Positions 1 to 7,385 of a DNA stretch of 64,000 nucleotides are shown here, one piece after another (positions within the stretch are counted from its first letter, which is position 1; each line of letters opens with the position of its first letter). The stretch comes from Prosthecobacter dejongeii (lineage in GTDB: Bacteria > Verrucomicrobiota > Verrucomicrobiia > Verrucomicrobiales > Verrucomicrobiaceae): positions 310,001 through 374,000 of the forward strand of contig NZ_JACHIF010000006.1 in NCBI RefSeq assembly GCF_014203045.1, in the 5' to 3' direction. The notes beneath the pieces are model-generated. The model saw only the letters and a list, made by a program, of their open reading frames with translations, made no database searches and was not told where the DNA came from. A program made the position numbers and the translations under genes.

Positions 1-439
1 GGTTCTCGCGAGCAAACGTGACTGGAAAGTGGCTCCTCCAGAAGGGGTGACTCCGGCCAGCATAGACGAAGTCTTTGCGCAGAGTGATGCCATCAGCCTG
101 CACTGCCCGCTGACCGATGCGACCAAGCACCTGGTCAATGGCCGCACCCTCGGCCTCATGAAGGAATCCGCCTTCATCATCAACACAGGCCGCGGGCCTC
201 TGGTGGATGAGGCCGCCCTGGCCGCCGCACTGAACAGTGGCCGCATTGCAGGGGCTGGCTTGGACGTTCTTTCGGTGGAGCCGCCTAAGGATGGCAATCC
301 GCTAATAGGAGCCAAAAACTGTCTCATCACACCGCACATCGGCTGGGCCAGCCGTGAGGCGCGTGTCCGCCTCATCGCGGCTACGGCTTCTAATTTGCAG
401 GCCTTCCTCGATGGAAAACCCGTCAATGTTGTCGGTTAA
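1..439 (+). CDS. D-2-hydroxyacid dehydrogenase, C-terminal part (partial)
   Basis: The reading frame is open from base 2 to a stop at 437-439, so this is the 3' end of a gene that starts before the window. About 145 residues are visible. They contain the NAD-binding part of the D-isomer-specific 2-hydroxyacid dehydrogenases: the signature INTGRGPLVDEAAL, the Glu-bearing GLDVLSVEPP and the catalytic-His segment TPHIGWASREAR. The HIGWAS/EAR pattern is most like glycerate dehydrogenase/hydroxypyruvate reductases, which reduce hydroxypyruvate or related 2-oxoacids with NAD(P)H in the cytoplasm. Substrate cannot be fixed from the fragment. An apparent internal start at 29 is only a GTG inside the frame. 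Confidence 0.85.
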   Translation, partial: VLASKRDWKVAPPEGVTPASIDEVFAQSDAISLHCPLTDATKHLVNGRTLGLMKESAFIINTGRGPLVDEAALAAALNSGRIAGAGLDVLSVEPPKDGNPLIGAKNCLITPHIGWASREARVRLIAATASNLQAFLDGKPVNVVG

Positions 440-456
440 TCCCGCCGCCATAAGTC

Positions 457-498
457 AAAAAAACGTGGAGGAGAGCGCCGTCGCGATCCGCCTCCACG
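457..498 (-). terminator. Rho-independent terminator of the Gfo/Idh gene
   Basis: Inverted repeat CGTGGAGG (464-471) / CCTCCACG (491-498) with a 19-nt loop. Read on the minus strand it is followed by seven T (complement of the A run 457-463). It lies just past the stop of the leftward oxidoreductase. Confidence 0.8.
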
Positions 499-514
499 CT
501 CTAAATCTATACCC

Positions 515-1681
515 TTAGATCTTAGGCACGTTCAGCCACTTGCGCTCGGCCCAGCTTTGTAGGCCTAGTTCTGCGAGCTGCACGCCCTTAGCACCTTCAC
601 GCAGTGTCCAACGGAAAGGGGTATCGAGAGCCACATGCTTGATGAACATCTCCCACTGGATCTTGAAGGCATTGTCATACTCCGCCGTATCCGGCACTTC
701 CTGCCAGTGGTTGTAATGGTTAATCGGGCTGTCAATGTCTGGGTTCCACACTGGTTTTGGCGTGCCTGCCATGGATTGGAACCAGCACTTGCGCAGCCCC
801 ACCATGGCCGAGCCGTGGGTGCCATCCACTTGCAGCGTTAAGAGATCATCGCGCCGCACACGCACGTTCCACGAGCTGTTGAACTGGCACACCACATTGT
901 CGGCCGTTTCAAAGGTGGCGTAGCAACTGTCATCGGTGTCGCAGTTGTACGTCTCGCCTTTCTCGTCCACTCGCTGAGGGATGTGTGTGGCCCCAAGGCA
1001 AGATACGGCTGTGACTTCGCCGAACAAATTATCGATCACGTAACGCCAGTGGCAGAGCATGTCCACGATGATGCCGCCACCATCGGCCTTTCGATAATTC
1101 CAGGAAGGGCGCTGCGCAGGCTGTCCTTCATGCTCACCGGTGAAGACCCAGTAGCCAAATTCACCGCGCACGCTCAGGATGCGACCAAAGAACCCCTGCG
1201 ACTTTAGGAGCGCGAGTTTGCGCAGCCCTGGCAGCCACAGTTTGTCCTGAACCACGCCGTTCTTGATACCCGCTTTCTCACAGACTTCAGCTAGGCGAAG
1301 GGCTTCAGCCGTCTCCACTGCGGTTGGTTTTTCGCAATAAATGGCCTTGCCAGCTGCTGCTGCCATTTGCACGAAACGTGCGCGGTGCAGGGTGCCGGAG
1401 GCATCAAAGAAAATCGGGTAAGCAGGGTCTGCCAGCACCGCAGGGAGATCTGTGCTGGTCTTCAAGGGCCCTGTTTTGGCACAGCTATGTTTCGTCGCCA
1501 GTTCCTGCAACTTGCTCGCACTGCGGCCCGTGAGGATCGGATCCGGCATCAGGGTGAGTTCATCGGAAACCTTGATGCCGCCCTGGCGGATGATGGCCAG
1601 GATGGAGCGCACGAGGTGCTGATTGGTGCCCATGCGTCCCGTGACGCCGTTGAGAATGATGCCGATGCGTTGGATGCTCAT
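515..1681 (-). CDS. Gfo/Idh/MocA family NAD(P)-dependent oxidoreductase
   Basis: 388 aa. The N-terminal Rossmann segment carries GVTGRMGTNQHL. The family catalytic lysine is in YCEKPTAVETAEA, and the second catalytic motif is VDMLCHWRYVID (Asp and His). The C-terminal half is the usual alpha/beta domain. Family members oxidise sugars, inositols or their derivatives with NAD(P); the exact substrate is not visible. It is transcribed away from a GntR-family regulator with about 100 bp between the two starts, so it is probably the regulated target. A clear terminator follows it. No signal peptide, so cytoplasmic. Confidence 0.9.
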   Translation of the reverse strand: MSIQRIGIILNGVTGRMGTNQHLVRSILAIIRQGGIKVSDELTLMPDPILTGRSASKLQELATKHSCAKTGPLKTSTDLPAVLADPAYPIFFDASGTLHRARFVQMAAAAGKAIYCEKPTAVETAEALRLAEVCEKAGIKNGVVQDKLWLPGLRKLALLKSQGFFGRILSVRGEFGYWVFTGEHEGQPAQRPSWNYRKADGGGIIVDMLCHWRYVIDNLFGEVTAVSCLGATHIPQRVDEKGETYNCDTDDSCYATFETADNVVCQFNSSWNVRVRRDDLLTLQVDGTHGSAMVGLRKCWFQSMAGTPKPVWNPDIDSPINHYNHWQEVPDTAEYDNAFKIQWEMFIKHVALDTPFRWTLREGAKGVQLAELGLQSWAERKWLNVPKI

Positions 1682-1727
1682 GTGAAAGAAGGTTGGGCAA
1701 TCGCATGGATTGCGTGTTGCTTTTTAA

Positions 1728-1739
1728 ATCATATATGAT
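1728..1739. promoter_or_regulatory. Palindrome ATCATATATGAT, candidate GntR operator
   Basis: A perfect 12-bp palindrome in the divergent gap between the Gfo/Idh gene (start 1681) and the GntR-family gene (start 1783). FCD-type GntR regulators bind short AT-rich palindromes of this kind. Binding by the neighbouring regulator is inferred from position only. Confidence 0.45.
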
Positions 1740-1782
1740 ATATGGCAAGTGCGTTTTTCAATGCGTCTTTTCTTCAGCACCC

Positions 1783-2481
1783 ATGCCTAAAGCTTTTTCC
1801 AAACCCGCTTCATCTGCCCCCTTGGAGATTCCTGCTGCTGTCATCACGACCAAACAGCGTGCCGTTTATGAAGCTCTACGAGGGGAGATCATGGGGGGCG
1901 TTTTGCAGCCGGGGGAGGTGCTGGTGATTGATGCCTTGGCGAAGCGATTTCAGGTCAGCATTATCCCTGTGAGGGAAGCTCTGCGTCAGCTTCAGTCGGA
2001 GAGACTGGTCGAAATCCGGGCTCATACAGGCGTTCGTGTTACTCCGGTGGATGTGTCGGCGCTGGTTGAAATCTTTGCGTTATTAGGCGCTCTGGAGACG
2101 GCGTCGGCCATCCATGCACTACCGCTGATGACCAGCGCGGACTTGGCCGAGCTGGAGGCCATCCTTCAGGTTTTAGAAAGCACGGCAGCAAGTGGTGACA
2201 CGGCGGGTTTTGAGCAGGCTAATCGCCGATTTCACCTTCTGCCCTGCCGCATCGCGGGCTTCACACGGGCCGAGCAGGGGTTACAATCCATCCTGGCAGA
2301 ATGGGAGCGTCTTCACCGTCTCGCCTTCAAGGGTACTCAGCCACCTAGCCCTGAGCAGGCGAATAAAGAGCACCGCGCCATCGTGCGGGCCTTTCGTCAA
2401 GGCGATGCGGAGAAGCTCACGCAAGTCATCCAGCGGCATAATGCCACCGCTCTTTCGCATTATCAAAAGCTCATGAAGTGA
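1783..2481 (+). CDS. GntR family transcriptional regulator with FCD domain
   Basis: 232 aa from the ATG at 1783 (MPKAFSKPASS). The frame is open further up to 1693, but that extension covers the palindromic promoter region and has no family similarity. Residues about 25-95 form the winged-helix GntR domain (YEALRGEIMGGVLQPGEVL, then VSIIPVREALRQLQSERLVEI). The rest is an FCD-type helical ligand domain (about 100-230) that usually binds a metal and an organic acid or sugar acid. It probably controls the divergent oxidoreductase through the AT-rich palindrome between them. The inducer is unknown. Confidence 0.88.
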   Translation: MPKAFSKPASSAPLEIPAAVITTKQRAVYEALRGEIMGGVLQPGEVLVIDALAKRFQVSIIPVREALRQLQSERLVEIRAHTGVRVTPVDVSALVEIFALLGALETASAIHALPLMTSADLAELEAILQVLESTAASGDTAGFEQANRRFHLLPCRIAGFTRAEQGLQSILAEWERLHRLAFKGTQPPSPEQANKEHRAIVRAFRQGDAEKLTQVIQRHNATALSHYQKLMK

Positions 2482-2591
2482 ACGGGGCAGTGGAGTCCTA
2501 GAGATGAAGCACTCCTTAGGTGTGGTTTTGCAAAGCCTCCTTCCTGGGTTGACTCTCATCTCGCTTGCCCTTTCTTGGCGGCCCCAAAACC

Positions 2592-3899
2592 ATGATCCGC
2601 GTCCGCTTCGCTCCCTCCCCTACTGGTGACCTCCACGTCGGTGGTGCCCGCACTGCTTTGTTCAACTGGCTCTTCGCTCGTAAAAACGGCGGCACCTTCA
2701 TTCTGCGCATTGAGGATACCGATGGCGCACGCAATACCGAAGAAGCCTCCGCAGGCATCCTCAAGGGGCTGAAGTGGCTGGGACTGGACTGGGATGAAGG
2801 CCCCGAAAAAGGCGGTGATTATGGCCCCTACTACCAGAGCCAGCGCAAAGAAATTTACGACCGTTACCTCGCCAAGCTGACTGCCGATGGCCGCACCTAC
2901 GTGGAGGAAAATGGGGCCGTTCGGTTCAAGTTCAGCCGCACCGCCATCACGGTGCATGACCTCGTCTGTGGTGATGTCACCTTCGCTCCGACGGAAGAGC
3001 CAGACATGACGCTCCGCCGTCCCGATGGCAGCTACATCTTCCACTTCGTCAATGTCGTGGACGACATCGAAATGAGAATGACGCACGTCTTCCGGGGGGA
3101 GGATCACCTCTCCAATACCTGGAAACACATTGATCTCTTCAATGCCTTCGGGGCCACCCCGCCTACTTATGCACACATTCCTCTGATCTTGAACAGCGAC
3201 AGCTCCAAGATGAGCAAGCGCGATGCCGGCAGCGCCATCGAGAGCAGTTATATGAATGGCGGCTTCCTGCCCGACGCAGTTTTTAACTACCTCTGCCTCC
3301 TAGGCTGGACTCCTCGCACCGAGGCGGAAGTGCTGGACCGCGCCACGCTGACCAGCCTGTTTGAACCTGCGGAAATCCATAGCTCCAATGCCCGCTTTGA
3401 CATGCAGAAATGCAGTTGGTTTAATGCGCAGTATCTCCGTGCCCTGAACCCGGAAAATCTCTTTGCCGCCACCCGTCCCTTCTTGGACAAAGCAGGTCTC
3501 ATCATCACCGATGAAGCCATGGCCGCTGCCGCTGTTTATAGCGTGAAAGAAAAGGTCAGCCTGCTGACGGAGATCCCCGATTGGGTGCATTATTTCTTTC
3601 GCGAGGACTATCCCTTTGAGGCGGATGTGGTCACTAAGCTCAAGGCCAAGCCTGAGAACCCGGCCTTGCTACAAGCTGCATCCACAGCCTTCGCCGCACT
3701 CACAGAATGGACGGAAGCCAGCGTGCACACCGCCATCGAAGACGCGGCGAAAGCAGCGGGTGTCAAACCTGGGGCGCTGATGCCCTTGCTGCGTTTTGCC
3801 CTCAGTGGCCAGTCCCGTGGACCAGGAGTTAGCACCATTGCGCACCTCATCGGTCAGGCGAGTACCTTAGGGCGCATCGAGCGCACGCTGGGCCTCTAA
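2592..3899 (+). CDS. gltX: Glutamyl-tRNA synthetase
   Basis: Class I aminoacyl-tRNA synthetase, 435 aa from the ATG at 2592; the family sequence begins exactly there (MIRVRFAPSPTGDLHVGG). The HIGH-type motif is PTGDLHVGGARTALFN and the KMSKS motif is SSKMSKRDAGS near residue 206. It charges tRNA-Glu with glutamate in the cytoplasm. It is somewhat shorter than the usual 465-500 residues, with the shortening in the C-terminal anticodon-binding region. A TTG-initiated extension to 2565 is unlikely. The gene stands alone between the GntR gene and a secreted protein gene. Confidence 0.95.
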   Translation: MIRVRFAPSPTGDLHVGGARTALFNWLFARKNGGTFILRIEDTDGARNTEEASAGILKGLKWLGLDWDEGPEKGGDYGPYYQSQRKEIYDRYLAKLTADGRTYVEENGAVRFKFSRTAITVHDLVCGDVTFAPTEEPDMTLRRPDGSYIFHFVNVVDDIEMRMTHVFRGEDHLSNTWKHIDLFNAFGATPPTYAHIPLILNSDSSKMSKRDAGSAIESSYMNGGFLPDAVFNYLCLLGWTPRTEAEVLDRATLTSLFEPAEIHSSNARFDMQKCSWFNAQYLRALNPENLFAATRPFLDKAGLIITDEAMAAAAVYSVKEKVSLLTEIPDWVHYFFREDYPFEADVVTKLKAKPENPALLQAASTAFAALTEWTEASVHTAIEDAAKAAGVKPGALMPLLRFALSGQSRGPGVSTIAHLIGQASTLGRIERTLGL

Positions 3900-4012
3900 A
3901 AGAAGATCAAGACAAAGCCTCGCAAGCAATCGTTTGATCTGACCGCAACTCTCGAGAAGTCCAAAGGTTTATCCCTTTGGCCTCCTCCGAGGTTGCGCAC
4001 CCCTTTGATCCG

Positions 4013-4771
4013 ATGAAACTTAACGCGATGACACGATTTCTGGCAGTCTCTGGCCTCTTGCTAGCCCTGGCAACGGTCGCCCGCGCTGAACCTCCACCAC
4101 CACCCAAAGGAGAGCGCGGGGACAAGCCCTCTCCACACTACGGCCCGCCTAAGGAAAGGGGGGAGCGGGGAGATCGTGACCGCGGCGATTGGCGTGGAGG
4201 GATGTCTGGTTTTGGTGGGCGACCTCCCATGCGGCATGATGGCTTTGACAAGCTTCCCGACGACGAAAAAAAGCGCGTCCGCGAGGCTCTGGATAAAGTA
4301 TGGAGTCGCCCCGAAGTCATCGAAGCGAAAGACAAAGCTATGCGTGCCAATGAAGAGATGAGGGATACCATCCGCGAATCTCTCAAAAAGATAGATCCTG
4401 AAGCAGCGGCGATTTTGGCCAAGATCGAACCCAAAGATCACTTTGACCCTCGGGAATTACCCAAGCTCCCCGCCACAGATTCGACCGATTTTCCTCGGAT
4501 CATGGTGCAGCGCCTTGGCATGGAGTTGATGAGTTTTTCCCGCCCTGAGCGCCGTGAAGAAACTCGCAAACTGCATGAGCGCGTGGTCGCTTACCCTAAG
4601 GTGCGTGAGGCCATCACCCGGGTGGAAGGCACGACTGGTGAAGAGCGCGTGCAGGCCGTGCAGAGCCTACGCGAAAGCTATCGCGAGGCTGTGGGCAAAG
4701 AATTCCAGGCTGCTAGAGAACGCCGGGCTAAAGAAGGCGAGGCGGGAAGCCCGCCGCCGCCTAAACCCTAG
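4013..4771 (+). CDS. Secreted, highly charged protein of unknown function
   Basis: 252 aa from the ATG at 4013 (or 4028, MTRFLAVS). A signal peptide is clear: hydrophobic FLAVSGLLLALATVARA, cleavage after ARA. A Pro-rich and Gly/Arg/Asp-rich stretch follows (EPPPPPKGE, then repeated ERGDRDRGD-type sequence to about residue 75). After that come charged amphipathic helices. The C-terminus ends in SPPPPKP, mirroring the N-terminal proline cluster. No family is recognised. Charged helical periplasmic proteins of this size include Spy/CpxP-like factors, but no diagnostic LTxxQ motif is seen. It converges on hldD with 17 bp between the stops. Confidence 0.75.
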   Translation: MKLNAMTRFLAVSGLLLALATVARAEPPPPPKGERGDKPSPHYGPPKERGERGDRDRGDWRGGMSGFGGRPPMRHDGFDKLPDDEKKRVREALDKVWSRPEVIEAKDKAMRANEEMRDTIRESLKKIDPEAAAILAKIEPKDHFDPRELPKLPATDSTDFPRIMVQRLGMELMSFSRPERREETRKLHERVVAYPKVREAITRVEGTTGEERVQAVQSLRESYREAVGKEFQAARERRAKEGEAGSPPPPKP

Positions 4772-4788
4772 GCCTCTACGGCTGCTTT

Positions 4789-5793
4789 TCAGGCTTCATC
4801 GCCGAGGCGTTTGTCTCCGACGAGGTAACCCTGGACGTAATCTCGCACCGCTTCATTGAGGGTGTATAAATCCTGGGTGAAGCCGGAGGCGCGCAGTTTG
4901 GTGATGTCTGCGCAGGTATAATACTGGTACTTGGACTGGAGATGCTCAGGCATATCCACAAACTCTATGTTAGGCTGCTGCCCCAAGGCGGCAAAGATGC
5001 CCTGAGCTAGCTGCACCCAGGTGTGTGCCTGGCCAGAGCCCAGGTTAAAGAGGCCATTGGCCTGGGTCTGCTCTGCCAGGTGCAGAGTCATCTGGATGGC
5101 ATCTTTGACGTAAAGAAAGTCGCGCATCTGCTCGCCATCCTTGTAGTCAGGGCGGTGAGATTTAAAGAGCTGCACCTTCCCGGTGTTCAGGATCTGACCA
5201 TACGCCTTATGCACCACGCTACGCATGTCTGCCTTATGGTCTTCATTGGGGCCATAGACATTGAAATACTTCATGCCCACCACCTGGCTGAGCATGCCAG
5301 TGCGCTGGGCATGGATGTCAAAGAGGTGCTTGGAATAACCATACATGTTCAGCGGCCGCAGGCGGTGCAGATCCTGCAGTTGATCATCCATGCCGTGGGC
5401 GCCATCGCCATAAGTTGCGGCGGAAGAGGCATAGACAAAACGGGTGCCTTTGGCCAGAGACCACTCACACAGGATCTTGGTCAGCTCATAATTATTGCGC
5501 ATGAGGTAGTCGGCATCCTTCTCCGTGGTGGCTGAGCAGGCCCCGAGATGCAGGATGACATCAAATTGCCCCAGGCTGTCAGGAGAGGTGCGGATGTGCT
5601 TTTCCAAATCTCCACCATCCACATAATCATGGAAGCGCAGAGGGACGAGATTCTTCCACTTTTCATCCGTGCAGAGACGGTCTGAGACGATGATGTTTTC
5701 GCAACCACGGCGATTCAGTTCCCAGACGAGGGCGCTGCCGATGAATCCGGCGCCACCGGTGACGAGAATGCGGCTTTCAGGGGTGATGGGCAT
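4789..5793 (-). CDS. hldD: ADP-L-glycero-D-manno-heptose 6-epimerase
   Basis: 334 aa from the ATG at 5793 (MPITPESRILVTGGAGFIGS); a 14-residue upstream extension to 5835 is possible but unlike the family. Extended SDR enzyme: GGAGFIGS nucleotide-binding loop, YGYSK active-site Tyr/Lys, and the HldD-specific CSATTEKDADYLMRNNY. It epimerises ADP-D,D-heptose to ADP-L,D-heptose, the donor for the heptose of lipopolysaccharide inner core. This implies a Gram-negative outer membrane with heptose-bearing LPS. No other heptose genes are adjacent. Confidence 0.92.
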   Translation of the reverse strand: MPITPESRILVTGGAGFIGSALVWELNRRGCENIIVSDRLCTDEKWKNLVPLRFHDYVDGGDLEKHIRTSPDSLGQFDVILHLGACSATTEKDADYLMRNNYELTKILCEWSLAKGTRFVYASSAATYGDGAHGMDDQLQDLHRLRPLNMYGYSKHLFDIHAQRTGMLSQVVGMKYFNVYGPNEDHKADMRSVVHKAYGQILNTGKVQLFKSHRPDYKDGEQMRDFLYVKDAIQMTLHLAEQTQANGLFNLGSGQAHTWVQLAQGIFAALGQQPNIEFVDMPEHLQSKYQYYTCADITKLRASGFTQDLYTLNEAVRDYVQGYLVGDKRLGDEA

Positions 5794-5861
5794 CCGTAGG
5801 CGATAGCGAGGGGCGATGGATTTCGCAACCTCCACTTCTGAATGAACCTGCAGAAGCGCCG

Positions 5862-6377
5862 TTACAGCGATTCCCGCCAGACCGCCGGGTGCAGAAAGGT
5901 AGCTGCCGCAGCCTTACCAGCTTCACTGCCTGCGACGGTATCCATCGTCATGCCATCCCGATAGAGCAGGGCAGGATAGAGGAAAACTTCATCGGCAATC
6001 TGGAGGCGGGGAATCAGGGCCGCTCCATGGTGCTCCACCTCCCAGTTGAGCAGGAGAGGTTCTTCGTCCGTAAAGCTATCCATCGGGCGCTCGATCCAGC
6101 CGACTAAACCACTGTCATTCACGAGATCCCAAATTTCCCCAGTTTCCAGATCCACCCGCACCGCGAAGCCATGCATGGGATGTCCTTCAGCACTAACTTC
6201 AGATGTCTTTGCCACCAGGGCGATCACAATCTGGCGGCAGGCATTTTGTGAAGGGACGATGTCCACCTGAAAGCCAAAACGCAGGGGGTGATCTGGCACC
6301 AAAATCTCTCCAAAGCTGAGAAGATCAAAGTTGGCGAAGGCCATTTCCGAACTGACGAGGGGAGCGGGAGTTTGCAT
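5862..6377 (-). CDS. Hypothetical protein
   Basis: 171 aa from the ATG at 6377 (MQTPAPLVSSEMAF); a TTG start at 6389 is possible. No signal peptide, membrane segment or recognised motif. The sequence is acidic and looks globular (GFQVDIVPSQNACRQIVIAL, HGFAVRVDLETGEIWDLV). The gene ends 26 bp beyond the extended hldD frame on the same strand, so the two may share a transcript. Upstream is an AT-rich gap of about 190 bp that probably carries its promoter. Function unknown. Confidence 0.65.
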   Translation of the reverse strand: MQTPAPLVSSEMAFANFDLLSFGEILVPDHPLRFGFQVDIVPSQNACRQIVIALVAKTSEVSAEGHPMHGFAVRVDLETGEIWDLVNDSGLVGWIERPMDSFTDEEPLLLNWEVEHHGAALIPRLQIADEVFLYPALLYRDGMTMDTVAGSEAGKAAAATFLHPAVWRESL

Positions 6378-6568
6378 GGCGAATTTCAATAACTTGTCAG
6401 CATTTTGTCATGATTTATCTAAAATATCAACTGGTTATGGTAAACTTTAAAAACATTATAATATTAACATATCTGAAATAATGTTCCTTCATAAGCGCGT
6501 TGCTGCGCGGGGCGTTTATTGCCCAGCAGTCTGCAAGCGACTCAAAATCAAGTCTTTAGGTGCAAGAC

Positions 6569-6979
6569 TCAGGCCAAGTCAGTGAGCCATCTCACCACGG
6601 GCACATCTGCCGGGGCCAAGTCGGGGCGCAGAAGATTTTTTTGAAAATCCCAAATGAGCTCGGTGTGCTCATGAGCCTGGGGCTCTGGGCTTTCAGAGGT
6701 CAATTCACACAAGAAGGGAAAAAGGCGAATGCACCCCCACGGATACTCATGCAAAAAGGCAGGGCCTGCCTGAAGGATGCGGACCTCACAGCCCAGTTCC
6801 TCCATGAGCTCCCGGTGCAGGGCTAGCGCAGGAGTTTCGCCTGGATCGACTTTCCCCCCTGGGAATTCCCACAGACCTGCCAGCCGTTTGCCTGGTGGGC
6901 GCTGGGCAAGGAGGATGCGGTCTTGGCGTCGGATCACGGCGCAGACCACGTCCACAGGCATGGCGGGAGAGAGAGTCAT
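6569..6979 (-). CDS. mutT: Nudix hydrolase, MutT/8-oxo-dGTP diphosphatase type
   Basis: 136 aa. The Nudix box GX5EX7REUXEEXGU is complete at residues 42-64 (G42, E48, R56-E57, E60-E61, G63). The preceding segment RILLAQRPPGKRLAGLWEFPGG is typical of MutT, which hydrolyses 8-oxo-dGTP and so prevents A:T to C:G transversions. Length is normal. It is divergent from the VOC-family gene with 41 bp between the starts. Other Nudix pyrophosphohydrolase substrates cannot be excluded. Confidence 0.88.
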   Translation of the reverse strand: MTLSPAMPVDVVCAVIRRQDRILLAQRPPGKRLAGLWEFPGGKVDPGETPALALHRELMEELGCEVRILQAGPAFLHEYPWGCIRLFPFLCELTSESPEPQAHEHTELIWDFQKNLLRPDLAPADVPVVRWLTDLA

Positions 6980-7020
6980 TTTTTCACTGACGTCAGGAAT
7001 CAGCCGCGCATAGTCCAGGG

Positions 7021-7368
7021 ATGCGCCCAGAGAAAGTCAAATTCATGCTGTTGGCGGCGGATATGCGCCGCGCGGTCCGTTTCTACACCACCGTTCTCGG
7101 TTTTCAGTCCGTTTTCGTGAGTGATTTCTGGTCGGAAGTGGCCTGTGGCGATGCCATTTTGGCTTTTCATGGCGGGCACGATGGCAGTGTGAATGCAACG
7201 GGTCTGAGCCTGCAATTTGAGGACGTTCTGGAGATTGCCGTCAATATTGAGCGTGCAGGTGGGAAGATCTTGGACCTGCCTCAGCAGCGAGATGGAGAAC
7301 CTATTTTGTTAGGCCGTTACCGTGATCCCGAGGGGAATGAGGGATTCATCACCCAGTATGTGGGGTGA
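7021..7368 (+). CDS. VOC (glyoxalase/bleomycin-resistance) family protein
   Basis: 115 aa, the size of a single vicinal-oxygen-chelate domain. Two beta-alpha-beta-beta-beta modules are visible: VKFMLLAADMRRAVRFYTTV with a GF segment, then GLSLQFEDVLEIAVNIERAG ending in GRYRDPEGNEGFITQY. The DPEGN motif is the common end of such domains. Members include glyoxalase I, dioxygenases and drug-binding proteins; the substrate is not predictable. It converges with ppk1. Confidence 0.8.
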   Translation: MRPEKVKFMLLAADMRRAVRFYTTVLGFQSVFVSDFWSEVACGDAILAFHGGHDGSVNATGLSLQFEDVLEIAVNIERAGGKILDLPQQRDGEPILLGRYRDPEGNEGFITQYVG

Positions 7369-7385
7369 TGAATCATTGATGCGAT

